Of a DNA stretch of 64,000 bases, positions 44,023-53,030 are shown piece after piece. The stretch is from Streptomyces sp. Y2F8-2 (lineage in GTDB: Bacteria; Actinomycetota; Actinomycetes; Streptomycetales; Streptomycetaceae): NCBI RefSeq assembly GCF_014905555.1, contig NZ_BNGS01000001.1:434001-498000 (forward strand), read 5' to 3'. The notes below the pieces were generated by a model, which ran no database searches, had not been told where the DNA came from, and saw only the letters and a program-made list of their open reading frames with translations. Position numbers and translations under genes: made by a program. How positions within the stretch are numbered: position 1 is the stretch's first letter; each line of letters opens with the position of its first letter.

Positions 44023-45228
44023 GTGCCCGAACCCGAAGCCCGCCTCACCGAGCCCGCACCGCATTCCATCCATCCGCACGCCGCGACCCTGAAGCGGCTG
44101 GAGAAATCTTCCGGAAGCCTCGCCGCGCAGGCCATCGCGCGCATGGACGAGACGCTGCCCTGGTACCGGGCGATGCCTCCGGAGAACCGTTCCTGGATCG
44201 GGCTGGTGGCTCAGGCGGGTATCGCCGCGTTCACCGAGTGGTTCCGGCACCCGGACGCCCCGCAGGCCATCTCCACCGATGTGTTCGGCACCGCGCCGCG
44301 CGAGCTGACCAGGGCGATCACCCTGCGGCAGACCGTGGAGATGGTGCGCACCACCATCGAGGTCATGGAGTCCGCCATCGACGAGGTGGCCGCCCCTGGC
44401 GACGAGTCCGTGCTGCGCGAGGCGCTCCTCGTGTACGCGCGGGAGATCGCCTTCGCCACCGCGCAGGTCTACGCCCAGGCCGCCGAGGCCCGCGGCGCCT
44501 GGGACGCGCGGCTCGAGTCGCTCGTCGTGAACGCCGTGCTCAGCGGGGAGGCCGACGAGGGGGCCGTCAGCCGGGCCGCCGCACTTGGCTGGAACTCGCC
44601 TGAACATGTGTGCGTGGTGCTCGGTACGGCGCCCGACGGTGACAGCGAGTTGACGGTGGAGGCCATTCGACGGGCTGCCCGGCACGCCAAATTGCAGGTC
44701 CTCACCGGGGTGCTCGGGGACCGGCTCGTGGTCATCGCCGGCGGCAGCGACAATCCGCTCGCCGTCGCCAAGTCGCTCATCGGGCCGTTCGCCGCCGGGC
44801 CGGTCGTCGCGGGGCCGATCGTGCCCGATCTGCTCGCCGCGACCCGGTCCGCGCAGGCCGCCGCCGCGGGCCTGAAGGCGTGTTCTGCCTGGCAGGACGC
44901 GCCGCGCCCGGTCCTGGCGGACGATCTGCTGCCGGAGCGCGCGATCGCAGGCGATCCGGGTGCGCGCGAGCAACTGGTGGAGGAGATCTACAGACCGCTG
45001 GAGGAGGCGGGCTCGGCGCTGCTGGAAACGCTCAGCGTGTACCTGGAGCAGGCATCCAGTCTCGAGGGCGCCGCGCGCATGCTCTTCGTTCACCCGAACA
45101 CCGTCCGCTACCGGCTCCGACGTGTGACTGACGTCACCGGTTGGTCACCCTCTGATGTACGCTCCGCGTTCACGTTGCGGATCGCGCTGATCCTGGGGCG
45201 TCTGGCCGAGGGTGATCCCCAGACCTAG
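44023..45228 (+). CDS. fasR: FasR, PucR-type activator of the fatty acid synthase genes
   Basis: 401-aa regulator. The N-terminal ~200 residues form the sensory region. A GGDEF-like/CdaR middle domain follows, and the PucR C-terminal HTH is LSVYLEQASSLEGAARMLFVHPNTVRYRLRRVTDVTG. Position directly upstream of fabD is the conserved Streptomyces arrangement. In S. coelicolor, FasR is known to activate the fab operon promoter and is needed for normal FAS activity and growth. GTG start; no clear Shine-Dalgarno. Confidence 0.93.
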   Translation: MPEPEARLTEPAPHSIHPHAATLKRLEKSSGSLAAQAIARMDETLPWYRAMPPENRSWIGLVAQAGIAAFTEWFRHPDAPQAISTDVFGTAPRELTRAITLRQTVEMVRTTIEVMESAIDEVAAPGDESVLREALLVYAREIAFATAQVYAQAAEARGAWDARLESLVVNAVLSGEADEGAVSRAAALGWNSPEHVCVVLGTAPDGDSELTVEAIRRAARHAKLQVLTGVLGDRLVVIAGGSDNPLAVAKSLIGPFAAGPVVAGPIVPDLLAATRSAQAAAAGLKACSAWQDAPRPVLADDLLPERAIAGDPGAREQLVEEIYRPLEEAGSALLETLSVYLEQASSLEGAARMLFVHPNTVRYRLRRVTDVTGWSPSDVRSAFTLRIALILGRLAEGDPQT

Positions 45229-45317
45229 TCTTTTGTCGGGGGCCCACAAAACCCCCTGCGGTTCTTCGTCCTTGTCCCCACGGGCGGCCCCGGCCGTCCC
45301 CAAGAGAGAGTGTGAGA

Positions 45318-46256
45318 GTGCTCGTACTCGTCGCTCCCGGCCAGGGCGCCCAGACGCCCGGCTTCCTGACCTCCTGGCTCGACCTCCCCGGCGCCGCCGA
45401 CCGCGTCGGCGCCTGGTCGGAGGCCATCGGACTGGACCTCGTCCACTACGGCACGCAGGCCGACGCCGACGCCATCCGGGACACCGCCGTAGCCCAGCCC
45501 CTGCTGGTGGCTGCCGGGCTGCTGTCCGCCGCGGCACTCGGTATCGGCACATCTGCCGCTGACGCGGCGGGCACCCCCGGCGCCGTCGCCGGGCACAGCG
45601 TCGGCGAGATCACCGCAGCGGCCTTCGCGGGCGTCCTCGGCGACACCGCCGCGCTGACCCTGGTCCGCAAGCGGGGTCTGGCCATGGCGGACGCCGCCGC
45701 GATCACGCCCACCGGCATGTCGGCCCTGCTCGGCGGCGACCCCGAGACGACGATCCCGCACCTGGACAAGCTGGGCCTGACCCCGGCGAACGTGAACGGC
45801 GCCGGGCAGATCGTGGCCGCCGGCACCCTGGAGCAGCTCGCCGCCCTGGAGGCGGACAAGCCGGAGGGTGTGCGCCGGGTCGTTCCGCTGAAGGTGGCCG
45901 GTGCCTTCCACACCCACCACATGGCCCCCGCGGTCGACGCCCTCGCGCACGCCGCCGAGGCGCTGACGCCCGCCGACCCGCAGGTCACGTACGTCTCCAA
46001 CAAGGACGGGCAGACCGTCGAGACCGGTGCCGAGGTGCTCAAGCGCCTGGTCGGCCAGGTCGCCAACCCGGTCCGCTGGGACCTGTGCATGGAGACCTTC
46101 GAGAAGCTGGGCGCGACCGCGCTGATCGAGGTGTGCCCCGGCGGCACCCTCACCGGCATCGCCAAGCGCGCGCTGCCGGGCGTCAAGACCCTCGCCCTGA
46201 AGACCCCCGACGACCTCGACGCGGCTCGCGAGCTCATCGCCGAGCACAGCGCCTGA
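45318..46256 (+). CDS. fabD: Malonyl-CoA:ACP transacylase FabD
   Basis: Loads malonyl groups onto ACP for fatty acid synthesis and, in streptomycetes, also supplies type II polyketide synthases. 312 aa. The nucleophile elbow is GAVAGHSVGEITAA with the catalytic Ser; GQGAQ is the N-terminal oxyanion motif; His of AFHTHHM completes the dyad. Start GTG at MLVLVAPGQG matches the known S. coelicolor protein N terminus; another GTG two codons earlier is possible. It is the first gene of the operon, 89 bp after fasR, 16 bp before fabH. Confidence 0.97.
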   Translation: MLVLVAPGQGAQTPGFLTSWLDLPGAADRVGAWSEAIGLDLVHYGTQADADAIRDTAVAQPLLVAAGLLSAAALGIGTSAADAAGTPGAVAGHSVGEITAAAFAGVLGDTAALTLVRKRGLAMADAAAITPTGMSALLGGDPETTIPHLDKLGLTPANVNGAGQIVAAGTLEQLAALEADKPEGVRRVVPLKVAGAFHTHHMAPAVDALAHAAEALTPADPQVTYVSNKDGQTVETGAEVLKRLVGQVANPVRWDLCMETFEKLGATALIEVCPGGTLTGIAKRALPGVKTLALKTPDDLDAARELIAEHSA

Positions 46257-46272
46257 TCAGGAGAGCGAGAGC

Positions 46273-47334
46273 ATGTCGAAGATCAAGGCACGCAAAGGCG
46301 CCCCCTACGCGCGCATCCTCGGCGTCGGCGGGTACCGTCCGGTCCGGGTGGTGCCGAACGAGGTGATCCTGGAGAAGATCGACTCCTCCGACGAGTGGAT
46401 CCGCTCCCGCTCCGGCATCGAGACCCGGCACTGGGCGAACGACGAGGAGACCGTCGCCGCGATGTCGATCGAGGCGGCCGGCAAGGCGATCGCCGACGCG
46501 GGCATCGCGGCCGACCAGATCGGCGCGGTCGTCGTCTCCACCGTCTCCCACTTCAGTCAGACCCCGGCCGTCGCCACCGAGATCGCCGACAAGCTCGGCA
46601 CGAACAAGGCCGCCGCCTTCGACATCTCCGCGGGCTGCGCGGGCTTCGGGTACGGCCTCACGCTCGCCAAGGGCATGGTCGTCGAAGGCTCCGCGGAGTA
46701 CGTCCTCGTCATCGGCGTCGAGCGGCTGTCGGACCTGACGGACCTGGAGGACCGGGCCACCGCGTTCCTGTTCGGCGACGGTGCCGGCGCGGTCGTCGTG
46801 GGTCCCTCCGAGGAGCCGCACATCGGTCCGACCGTGTGGGGCTCGGAGGGCGACAAGTCCGAGACGATCAAGCAGACGGTGCCGTGGAACGAATTCCACT
46901 CTCGACTTCGCTCGAGCGGGGGGACCCCCACGGGCGACGTCTCCGAGCTCCCGGTGGACAGCGAGGGCAACGTCAAGTTCCCCGCGATCACGCAGGAGGG
47001 CCAGGCGGTGTTCCGCTGGGCCGTGTTCGAGATGGCGAAGGTCGCCCAGCAGGCGCTGGACGCGGCCGGGATCACCTCGGACGACCTGGACGTCTTCATC
47101 CCGCACCAGGCCAACGTGCGGATCATCGACTCGATGGTGAAGACTCTCAAGCTGCCGGAGCACGTCACGGTCGCCCGTGACATCCGCACCACCGGCAACA
47201 CCTCGGCCGCCTCGATCCCGCTCGCGATGGAGCGGCTCCTGGCGACCGGCGAGGCGAAGAGCGGCGACACCGCGCTCGTCATCGGCTTCGGGGCGGGTCT
47301 CGTCTACGCCGCCACGGTCGTTACCCTCCCCTAG
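46273..47334 (+). CDS. fabH: β-ketoacyl-ACP synthase III FabH, with a short in-frame insertion
   Basis: Condenses acyl-CoA starters with malonyl-ACP to begin (branched) fatty acid chains. 353 aa, about 10 more than the S. coelicolor enzyme as I recall it. The catalytic Cys is in DISAGCAGFGYG, His in FIPHQANVR, Asn in TTGNTSAAS. Between WNEF and DVSELP there is extra HSRLRSSGGTPTG, encoded by a Streptomyces short repeat. The insertion is in a surface loop region of the KAS III fold by alignment logic and leaves the active-site motifs intact. GGAGAG lies 9 nt before the ATG. Confidence 0.97.
   Translation: MSKIKARKGAPYARILGVGGYRPVRVVPNEVILEKIDSSDEWIRSRSGIETRHWANDEETVAAMSIEAAGKAIADAGIAADQIGAVVVSTVSHFSQTPAVATEIADKLGTNKAAAFDISAGCAGFGYGLTLAKGMVVEGSAEYVLVIGVERLSDLTDLEDRATAFLFGDGAGAVVVGPSEEPHIGPTVWGSEGDKSETIKQTVPWNEFHSRLRSSGGTPTGDVSELPVDSEGNVKFPAITQEGQAVFRWAVFEMAKVAQQALDAAGITSDDLDVFIPHQANVRIIDSMVKTLKLPEHVTVARDIRTTGNTSAASIPLAMERLLATGEAKSGDTALVIGFGAGLVYAATVVTLP
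46896..46935 (+). repeat. Streptomyces short repeat inserted in fabH
   Basis: The segment CCACTCTCGACTTCGCTCGA continues GCGGGGGGACCCCCACGGG. It contains the inverted repeats CTCGA/TCGAG and GGGGG/CCCCC. The same kind of unit is normally seen between genes. Here it adds about 10 codons without shifting the frame. Confidence 0.7.
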
Positions 47335-47436
47335 GCACTCCGTGCCGGATCATGCGGTCCGGTGCGGAACTGCACCACCTGCCGCTGACGCGGCGGGCGC
47401 CACACCCTGATGGATATCTACGAAGGAGCGCCTGAC

Positions 47437-47685
47437 ATGGCCGCCACTCAGGAAGAGATCGTCGCCGGTCTCGCCGAGATCGTGAACGAGATCGCCGGGA
47501 TCCCCACCGAGGACGTCCAGCTGGACAAGTCCTTCACCGACGACCTGGACGTCGACTCGCTGTCCATGGTCGAGGTCGTCGTCGCCGCCGAGGAGCGCTT
47601 CGACGTCAAGATCCCCGACGACGACGTCAAGAACCTCAAGACGGTCGGTGACGCCGCCGAGTACATCCTCAAGCACCAGGCCTGA
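47437..47685 (+). CDS. acpP: Acyl carrier protein AcpP
   Basis: 82-aa acidic carrier of growing acyl chains. The phosphopantetheine Ser is in DLDVDSLSMVEVV. Length and sequence are nearly those of the S. coelicolor FAS ACP as I recall it. The ATG (MAATQEEIV) follows AAGGAG at 8 nt; an upstream in-frame ATG gives a nine-residue extension that would include the ribosome-binding site. 102 bp after fabH. Confidence 0.97.
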   Translation: MAATQEEIVAGLAEIVNEIAGIPTEDVQLDKSFTDDLDVDSLSMVEVVVAAEERFDVKIPDDDVKNLKTVGDAAEYILKHQA

Positions 47686-47805
47686 TCGACCGATCACCTG
47701 GGCAGACAGCCAGGCGCCGGGCCAGTGGTCCGGTCGCCGGGCCGTCGCCCCGCCACCCGGCGGTGGCGCCGCTGAATCCTCGTATCCGTTGGAGAAAGAA
47801 TTCCC

Positions 47806-49077
47806 GTGAGCTCGACCAATCGCACCGTGGTCGTCACCGGTATCGGCGCAACCACACCGCTGGGTGGCGACGCGGCCTCTACCTGGGAGGGCCTGATCGC
47901 CGGCAAGTCCGGCGTCGGACCCCTGGAGCAGGAGTGGGCCGCCGAGCAGGCGGTCCGCATCGCCGCGCAGATCGCCGTGGAGCCGTCCGAGGTCATCCCG
48001 CGGCCCCAGGCCCGCCGTCTGGACCGTTCGGCGCAGTTCGCGCTGATCGCGGCCAAGGAGGCCTGGGCGGACGCCGGTTTCACCGCCACGGCGGGCGAGG
48101 ACGCAAGCGTCGACCCCGACCGGCTCGGCGCGGTCATCGCCTCCGGCATCGGCGGTGTGACGACCCTGCTCGACCAGTACGACGTGCTGAAGGAGAAGGG
48201 CGTCCGCCGTGTCTCCCCGCACACCGTGCCGATGCTGATGCCGAACGGCCCGTCCGCGAACGTGGGCCTGCTCGTCGGCGCCCGCGCCGGTGTGCACACC
48301 CCGGTCTCCGCGTGCGCTTCGGGCGCCGAGGCCATCGGCTACGCCATCGAGATGATCCGCACCGGCCGCGCCGACGTCGTCGTCGCCGGCGGTACGGAGG
48401 CGGCGATCCACCCGCTGCCCATCGCCGCGTTCGGCAACATGATGGCGATGTCCAAGAACAACGACGACCCGCAGGGCGCCTCGCGTCCCTACGACGTCGA
48501 CCGTGACGGCTTCGTCCTCGGTGAGGGCGCGGGCGTCCTGGTCCTGGAGTCCGCCGAGCACGCCGCCAAGCGCGGCGCCCGCGTCTACGCGGAGGCGGTC
48601 GGCCAGGGCATCTCCGCCGACGGCCACGACATCGTGCAGCCCGAGCCCGAGGGCCGCGGCATCTCGCACGCCCTGCACAACCTGCTGGACAACAGCGACC
48701 TCGACCCGGCGGAGATCGTGCACGTCAACGCGCACGCCACCTCGACGCCGGCCGGTGACATCGCCGAACTGAAGGCGCTGCGGAAGGTGTTCGGGGACCA
48801 CGCGGACCACATCGCGGTCTCCGCGACCAAGTCGATGACCGGTCACCTTCTCGGTGGTGCGGGCGGCGTGGAGTCGGTGGCGACCGTTCTCGCGCTGTAC
48901 AACCGGGTGGCGCCGCCGACGATCAACGTGCAGAACATCGACCCGGAGGCCGAGGCCAACGCGGACGTCGTCCGCGGGGAGGCCCGGAAGCTGCGGGCCG
49001 AGGGCCGGATCGCCGCGCTGAACGACTCGTTCGGGTTCGGCGGCCACAACGTGGTGCTGGCGTTCCGGACGGTCTGA
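47806..49077 (+). CDS. fabF: β-ketoacyl-ACP synthase II FabF
   Basis: Elongating condensing enzyme of 423 aa. Cys-His-His triad: Cys in PVSACASGAEA, His in VNAHATSTPAGD, His in SATKSMTGHLLGGAG. The C-terminal SFGFGGHN loop is intact. Last gene of fabD-fabH-acpP-fabF. GTG start with GGAGAAAG upstream. A perfect 18-bp hairpin ends the operon. In S. coelicolor FabF is the only essential elongating synthase. Confidence 0.97.
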   Translation: MSSTNRTVVVTGIGATTPLGGDAASTWEGLIAGKSGVGPLEQEWAAEQAVRIAAQIAVEPSEVIPRPQARRLDRSAQFALIAAKEAWADAGFTATAGEDASVDPDRLGAVIASGIGGVTTLLDQYDVLKEKGVRRVSPHTVPMLMPNGPSANVGLLVGARAGVHTPVSACASGAEAIGYAIEMIRTGRADVVVAGGTEAAIHPLPIAAFGNMMAMSKNNDDPQGASRPYDVDRDGFVLGEGAGVLVLESAEHAAKRGARVYAEAVGQGISADGHDIVQPEPEGRGISHALHNLLDNSDLDPAEIVHVNAHATSTPAGDIAELKALRKVFGDHADHIAVSATKSMTGHLLGGAGGVESVATVLALYNRVAPPTINVQNIDPEAEANADVVRGEARKLRAEGRIAALNDSFGFGGHNVVLAFRTV

Positions 49078-49094
49078 TCAGCACCCCGGGCTAC

Positions 49095-49134
49095 ACGTGA
49101 GGGGCCCCCACCGGCTGGTGGGGGCCCCTCACGT
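49095..49134 (+). terminator. Strong hairpin terminator of the fab operon
   Basis: Perfect 18-bp inverted repeat, arms ACGTGAGGGGCCCCCACC and its complement, with a 4-nt GGCT loop. It lies between fabF and the convergent DUF3145 gene and could serve both. Confidence 0.93.
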
Positions 49135-49149
49135 CGTGTGCGGAGGTCT

Positions 49150-49644
49150 TCAAACCACCTGGTGGAGCCAGCGCACCGGCGCTCCCTCGCCCGCGTACCG
49201 GAACGGTTCCAGTTCGTCGTCCCACGGCTTGCCCAGGAGCCGGGCCAGTTCCGCCTCCAGGTCGCTCTCGCCGCGCTGGGAGCGGATGAGGGCCGCGCGC
49301 AGCCGGTCCTCGGGGATCAGGATGTCGCCGTGGATGCCGGTGACCGCGTGGAAGATGCCCAGGTCGGGGGTGCAGCTGTAGCGCTCGCCCTCGGCGGTCG
49401 GGCACGGTTCCGCGGTGACCTCGAAGCGCAGCAGCTGCCAGCCGCGCAGCGCGGAGGCGAGCTTGGAGGCGGTGCCGGCCTCGCCCTGCCAGGAGAACTC
49501 CGATCTCCAGGTGCCGGGGGCGGCGGGCTGCCGGATCCAGTCGAGGTTGACGCGGGTGCCCAGCACGCCCGCGAGGGCCCACTCGACGTGCGGGCACAGT
49601 GCGCGGGGCGCGGAGTGCACGTACAGGACTCCACGTGTCGTCAC
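49150..49644 (-). CDS. DUF3145 family protein
   Basis: Soluble protein of 164 aa, a conserved actinobacterial family usually found next to fab genes. TTRGVLYVHSAPRALCPHVEWALAG is diagnostic. The end KPWDDELEPFRYAGEGAPVRWLHQV is also conserved. The GTG start was chosen because GGAGG lies 6 nt upstream and it gives the family N terminus; the frame is open upstream without signals. Function unknown, but linkage to fatty acid synthesis is conserved. Confidence 0.92.
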   Translation of the reverse strand: MTTRGVLYVHSAPRALCPHVEWALAGVLGTRVNLDWIRQPAAPGTWRSEFSWQGEAGTASKLASALRGWQLLRFEVTAEPCPTAEGERYSCTPDLGIFHAVTGIHGDILIPEDRLRAALIRSQRGESDLEAELARLLGKPWDDELEPFRYAGEGAPVRWLHQVV

Positions 49645-49847
49645 CTGAACCTCCGGGCAGAGCGCCACATCTTGTAACTTTGCGGAACGGGTGTGGCAAG
49701 GGCGGCCACGGGGCGAGGCTACCGTGCGGCGGGCCGAGGAGTGTGACGTACCGTCGGTCCCGTTGCCCGTGAATGCCGAGGTTTCACCCAAGGGGACGCG
49801 GGCCTGACCCAGCGTGTTCGAAGCGCTGCCGAACGAGGGGACCACGG

Positions 49848-50738
49848 ATGCGGAAGCGAAGCCACCGCTTCAGGGCCGTCGCCGCGGTCGCGGCCGCGGT
49901 CGTCCTGGGGCTCGCGGGATGCGACGCCTCGGGTGGCGACGGGGGGCGGGGCACCGCGCCGTCGTCGCGGCCGTCCCCGAAACCGGTCTGGAACCGCTCC
50001 CCCGACTCGATCGCCGCGGTCGGCGACTCCATCACACGCGGCTTCGACGCCTGCACCGTGCTGTCCGACTGCCCTCAGGTGTCGTGGGCGACGGGCACCG
50101 ACACCGGCGTCGACAGCCTGGCCGTACGGCTCCTCGGGGCGACCGGGGCGGCGGAGCGCAGCTGGAACTACGCGACGACCGGGGCACGGATGGCCGACCT
50201 GGCCGGGCAGGTCGCGCAGGCGGTGCAGCGCAGGCCGGAGCTGGTGACGGTGATGGTCGGGGCCAACGACGCCTGCCGCTCCTCCACCTCGGCGATGACC
50301 CCGGTCGACGACTTCCGCGAGCAGTTCGAGGACGCGATGGCGGTCCTGCGCCGGTCGCTGCCGAACGCCCAGGTGTACGTCTCCAGCGTGCCGAACCTCA
50401 TGCGGCTGTGGTCCGAGGGCCGCACCAGTGCGCTCGGCAAGCAGGTGTGGAAGCTGGGCATCTGCCCGTCGATGCTGGGCGACGCGGACGCGCTGGACGC
50501 CGCGTCCACCCAGCGGCGCGCCACCGTGCAGTCGCGGGTGGAGGAGTACAACCGGGTCCTGAAGGAGGTGTGCGCGAAGGACCGGCGGTGCCGCTTCGAC
50601 GGCAACGCGGTCTTCGACTACCGCTTCGGGCCCGCGCAGTTGAGCCCCTGGGACTGGTTCCACCCGAGCAGGAACGGTCAGGCACGACTCGCCGAGATCG
50701 CCTACCGTGCCGTCACCGCCGAGGATCCCGTGACCTAG
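49848..50738 (+). CDS. SGNH-hydrolase-type lipoprotein
   Basis: Exported lipase/esterase-like lipoprotein of 296 aa. Signal sequence with an RKRSHRFR n-region and lipobox LAGC. The SGNH blocks are visible: block I AAVGDSITRGFD with the nucleophile Ser, Gly in YATTGARM, Asn in VMVGANDACRS, and the Asp/His of WDWFHPSRNG. Two Cys pairs suggest disulfides, as in secreted Streptomyces lipases. GGGG lies 7 nt before the ATG. The stop TAG doubles as part of the -10 hexamer of the next gene. Confidence 0.92.
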   Translation: MRKRSHRFRAVAAVAAAVVLGLAGCDASGGDGGRGTAPSSRPSPKPVWNRSPDSIAAVGDSITRGFDACTVLSDCPQVSWATGTDTGVDSLAVRLLGATGAAERSWNYATTGARMADLAGQVAQAVQRRPELVTVMVGANDACRSSTSAMTPVDDFREQFEDAMAVLRRSLPNAQVYVSSVPNLMRLWSEGRTSALGKQVWKLGICPSMLGDADALDAASTQRRATVQSRVEEYNRVLKEVCAKDRRCRFDGNAVFDYRFGPAQLSPWDWFHPSRNGQARLAEIAYRAVTAEDPVT

Positions 50739-50748
50739 GGTTTCCCAC

Positions 50749-51720
50749 ATGAGCGAACTTTTCGGCACACTTCCCGACGGCTCGGCGGTCCACCGCTGGA
50801 CGCTGGAGCGGGGCGGGGTGCGGGTGCGCGTCCTGTCGTACGGCGGGATCGTGCAGTCGGCGGAGGTCCCGGACCGGGACTGGGCCCGGGCGGACGTGGT
50901 GCTGGGCTTCCCGGGTCTGGACGGCTATCTGCGCCACCCCGAGTCGTTCCTCGGGGCTCTGGTCGGGCGGTACGCCAACCGCATCGCGGGCGCCCGCTTC
51001 CCGCTCGACGGCCGGACCTACGCGCTGGAGCCGAACAACGGCCCCAACTCGCTGCACGGCGGGTCGCGGGGCTTCGACAAGCGGATCTGGGACGGGGAGC
51101 CGGTGGAGCACGGCGTCCGGCTGTCCCGGGTCAGCCCGCACGGCGAGGAGGGCTTCCCGGGCCGGCTCGAGGTCTCGGCGACGTACACCCTCGATGCGGA
51201 CGGCGCGCTGCGGATCGTGTACGAGGCGGTCACGGACGCGCCGACCGTGGTGAACCTGACGAACCACTCGTACTGGAACCTGGCGGGTTCCGGGAACGCG
51301 GGCGGCCACGAGCTGAGCATCGCGGCCTCCCGGTACACCCCGGTGGACGCGGACCTGATCCCGACGGGAGCGCTGGAGACCGTCGAGGGCAGCCGTTTCG
51401 ACTTCCGGGAGTCCCGGAAGGTGGGCTCCGGCTACGACCACAACTTCGTGCTCGACAAGGGTGTGACGCGCACCCCGGTCGAGGTCGCCGAGCTGCACGA
51501 CCCGGCGTCAGGGCGCCTGCTCACCGTGTCCACGACCGAACCCGGCGTGCAGTTGTACACGGCCGACCACCTCGGCGCCCCGTTCGCCCCCGGCGACGGC
51601 ATCGCACTGGAGACCCAGCACTTCCCGGACTCACCGAACCGCCCGGACTTCCCGAGCACGCGGCTGCGGCCGGGCGAGGGGTACCGGTCGGAGACGGTGT
51701 ACCGCTTCTCGGTGCGCTGA
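50749..51720 (+). CDS. galM: Galactose mutarotase (aldose 1-epimerase)
   Basis: Interconverts α and β aldoses. 323-aa β-sandwich enzyme. Key residues: substrate-binding Arg/Asn in GRYANRIAG, His in NNGPNSLHGG, catalytic His in VNLTNHSYWNLAG, and catalytic Glu in GIALETQHFPDSPN. No Shine-Dalgarno; TAGGGT sits 7 nt before the ATG, overlapping the upstream stop, so it is probably a leaderless independent transcript. A hairpin follows. Confidence 0.96.
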   Translation: MSELFGTLPDGSAVHRWTLERGGVRVRVLSYGGIVQSAEVPDRDWARADVVLGFPGLDGYLRHPESFLGALVGRYANRIAGARFPLDGRTYALEPNNGPNSLHGGSRGFDKRIWDGEPVEHGVRLSRVSPHGEEGFPGRLEVSATYTLDADGALRIVYEAVTDAPTVVNLTNHSYWNLAGSGNAGGHELSIAASRYTPVDADLIPTGALETVEGSRFDFRESRKVGSGYDHNFVLDKGVTRTPVEVAELHDPASGRLLTVSTTEPGVQLYTADHLGAPFAPGDGIALETQHFPDSPNRPDFPSTRLRPGEGYRSETVYRFSVR

Positions 51721-51740
51721 GGTCCGTCGAACGAGCGACG

Positions 51741-51776
51741 AGCCCCGGTCCGGCCGTCAGGTCCCGGACCGGGGCT
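51741..51776 (+). terminator. Hairpin terminator after galM
   Basis: Arms AGCCCCGGTCCG and CGGACCGGGGCT, 12 bp, extendable by one pair, with a short GC loop. Confidence 0.85.
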
Positions 51777-51801
51777 GTTCGTAGGGGGACTCGGTCCCGC
51801 C

Positions 51802-51930
51802 TCAGACGTTAATCGCCGTCGTGACCCGGTGGTCGGCGATCGGGCGTCCGCCCTGGACTTCGTACGAACCCTTCACAAACGTCCACGTGGGCGCGCGCTC
51901 GTCGCAGATCTTCGGCGCCTCTGACGGCAC
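51802..51930 (-). CDS. Small 42-aa protein, unknown
   Basis: GTG start with GGGGAG 4 nt upstream, 42 codons, TGA stop: begins MPSEAPKICDERAPTW and ends ADHRVTTAINV. Middle part is TFVKGSYEVQGG. It is too short for most gene finders. The strong ribosome-binding site and good codon use (few A/T third positions until the last codons) argue that it is real. It could also be the tail of a decayed gene. It is 93 bp downstream of the EI24 gene on the same strand. Confidence 0.5.
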   Translation of the reverse strand: MPSEAPKICDERAPTWTFVKGSYEVQGGRPIADHRVTTAINV

Positions 51931-52023
51931 GGCACTCCCCTGCCGCGGCGCCGGTCCTGTCCCCGGCCGGGGAGGCGTTCGTGGCGGCCTTGCGGGAGAC
52001 GGCGTACGTCCCCGGAGGCGCGC

Positions 52024-52821
52024 TCAGTGGTGGGTGATCTGCTCGTCCTCGGGGGCGTCCTCCGCCTCCCGGGCGTTCTCCTCACCCAGCAGGTCCCGGG
52101 CCAGCAGTGTGGCGCCCGCGACCGCGCCCGGCATCAGGAAGACGGCGACGAACGGGACGAGGAACGCCAGGCCGAGGGGTGTGCCGAAACCCCAGACGAG
52201 CAGCTTGCGGGAGCGCAACAGGGTGAGGCGGTCGCGGAGTTCGACGCTGCGGCGCTGGAGCGCCACGGCGGTGAGTTCCTCGGTGAGGAAGAAGCCTGTG
52301 ACGAAGAAGCCGATGACCGGGACGGCGGTCTGGCCCACGAACGGCAGGAAGCCGAGGGCGAAGAGCAGGACGCCCCAGAGTGCGGCCCGTACGAGGACGC
52401 GGAGGCTGTCGCGGGCCGATATCCACATCTCCCGGTGGAGGGGCAGGTCCGACTCGGGTGCGGTGCCGTCCGGGGAGACGTCGCGGTCGACCTTCTCCGA
52501 GAGGTTCTCGTAGAAGGGCTGGCCTATGAGCAGGGTGACCGCGGTGAAGGTGAGAACGGCGAGGAGGAGCGCGAGGGCGAACAGCACGACGGTGAGAAAA
52601 CCGCGGAAGAGCCCGAGCCAGGGGTCCGGCCAGCCGTCGGCGAAGGGGGTGGCCCAGGTGACGAGGTCGTCGCCCCACAGGGCGAGTGCGACGAGCGCCG
52701 CCGCGTACAGGACGAGGGCGATCAGGCCCGGCAGGATGCCGAAGCCGTACTGTTTGCCGTGGCGGGCCACCCAGCGTTGGCCCTTGAGGAGATAGCCGAG
52801 TCCCGCGCCCAGATCATGCAT
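52024..52821 (-). CDS. EI24-domain (CysZ-like) membrane protein
   Basis: Inner-membrane protein of 265 aa with four main TM helices. It begins MHDLGAGLGYLLKGQRWV and contains LIGQPFYENLSEKVDRD, both typical of EI24/CysZ-like proteins. The C terminus is acidic. CysZ in E. coli imports sulfate; actinobacterial EI24 proteins are not characterised and no sulfur genes are nearby. TAGGGT lies 6 nt before the ATG and no Shine-Dalgarno is seen, so probably leaderless. Confidence 0.9.
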   Translation of the reverse strand: MHDLGAGLGYLLKGQRWVARHGKQYGFGILPGLIALVLYAAALVALALWGDDLVTWATPFADGWPDPWLGLFRGFLTVVLFALALLLAVLTFTAVTLLIGQPFYENLSEKVDRDVSPDGTAPESDLPLHREMWISARDSLRVLVRAALWGVLLFALGFLPFVGQTAVPVIGFFVTGFFLTEELTAVALQRRSVELRDRLTLLRSRKLLVWGFGTPLGLAFLVPFVAVFLMPGAVAGATLLARDLLGEENAREAEDAPEDEQITHH

Positions 52822-52935
52822 GGGAAAACCCTATCGGCGGTCGGCCTTTCGATTGTCATGGTGGCGTCACCATCGCCGTCACACTCGTGCCGCCCTCGCG
52901 TGGAGGCGGCGGTTCCCCCAGGCGGACGGCACGAT

Positions 52936-52970
52936 GAAGGCCGCACCCCACGTCCAGGGGCGCGGCCTTC
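52936..52970 (-). terminator. Hairpin terminator after the NADP-dependent oxidoreductase gene
   Basis: GAAGGCCGC pairs with GCGGCCTTC; inside, CCCC pairs with GGGG around a short loop. It lies 60 nt downstream of that gene's stop on the minus strand. Confidence 0.8.
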
Positions 52971-53030
52971 GCCGTACGCAACGACCCCGGTCAGGCGGGC
53001 GTCACGGTGAGGCAGGTGGTGTTCCGCCGG

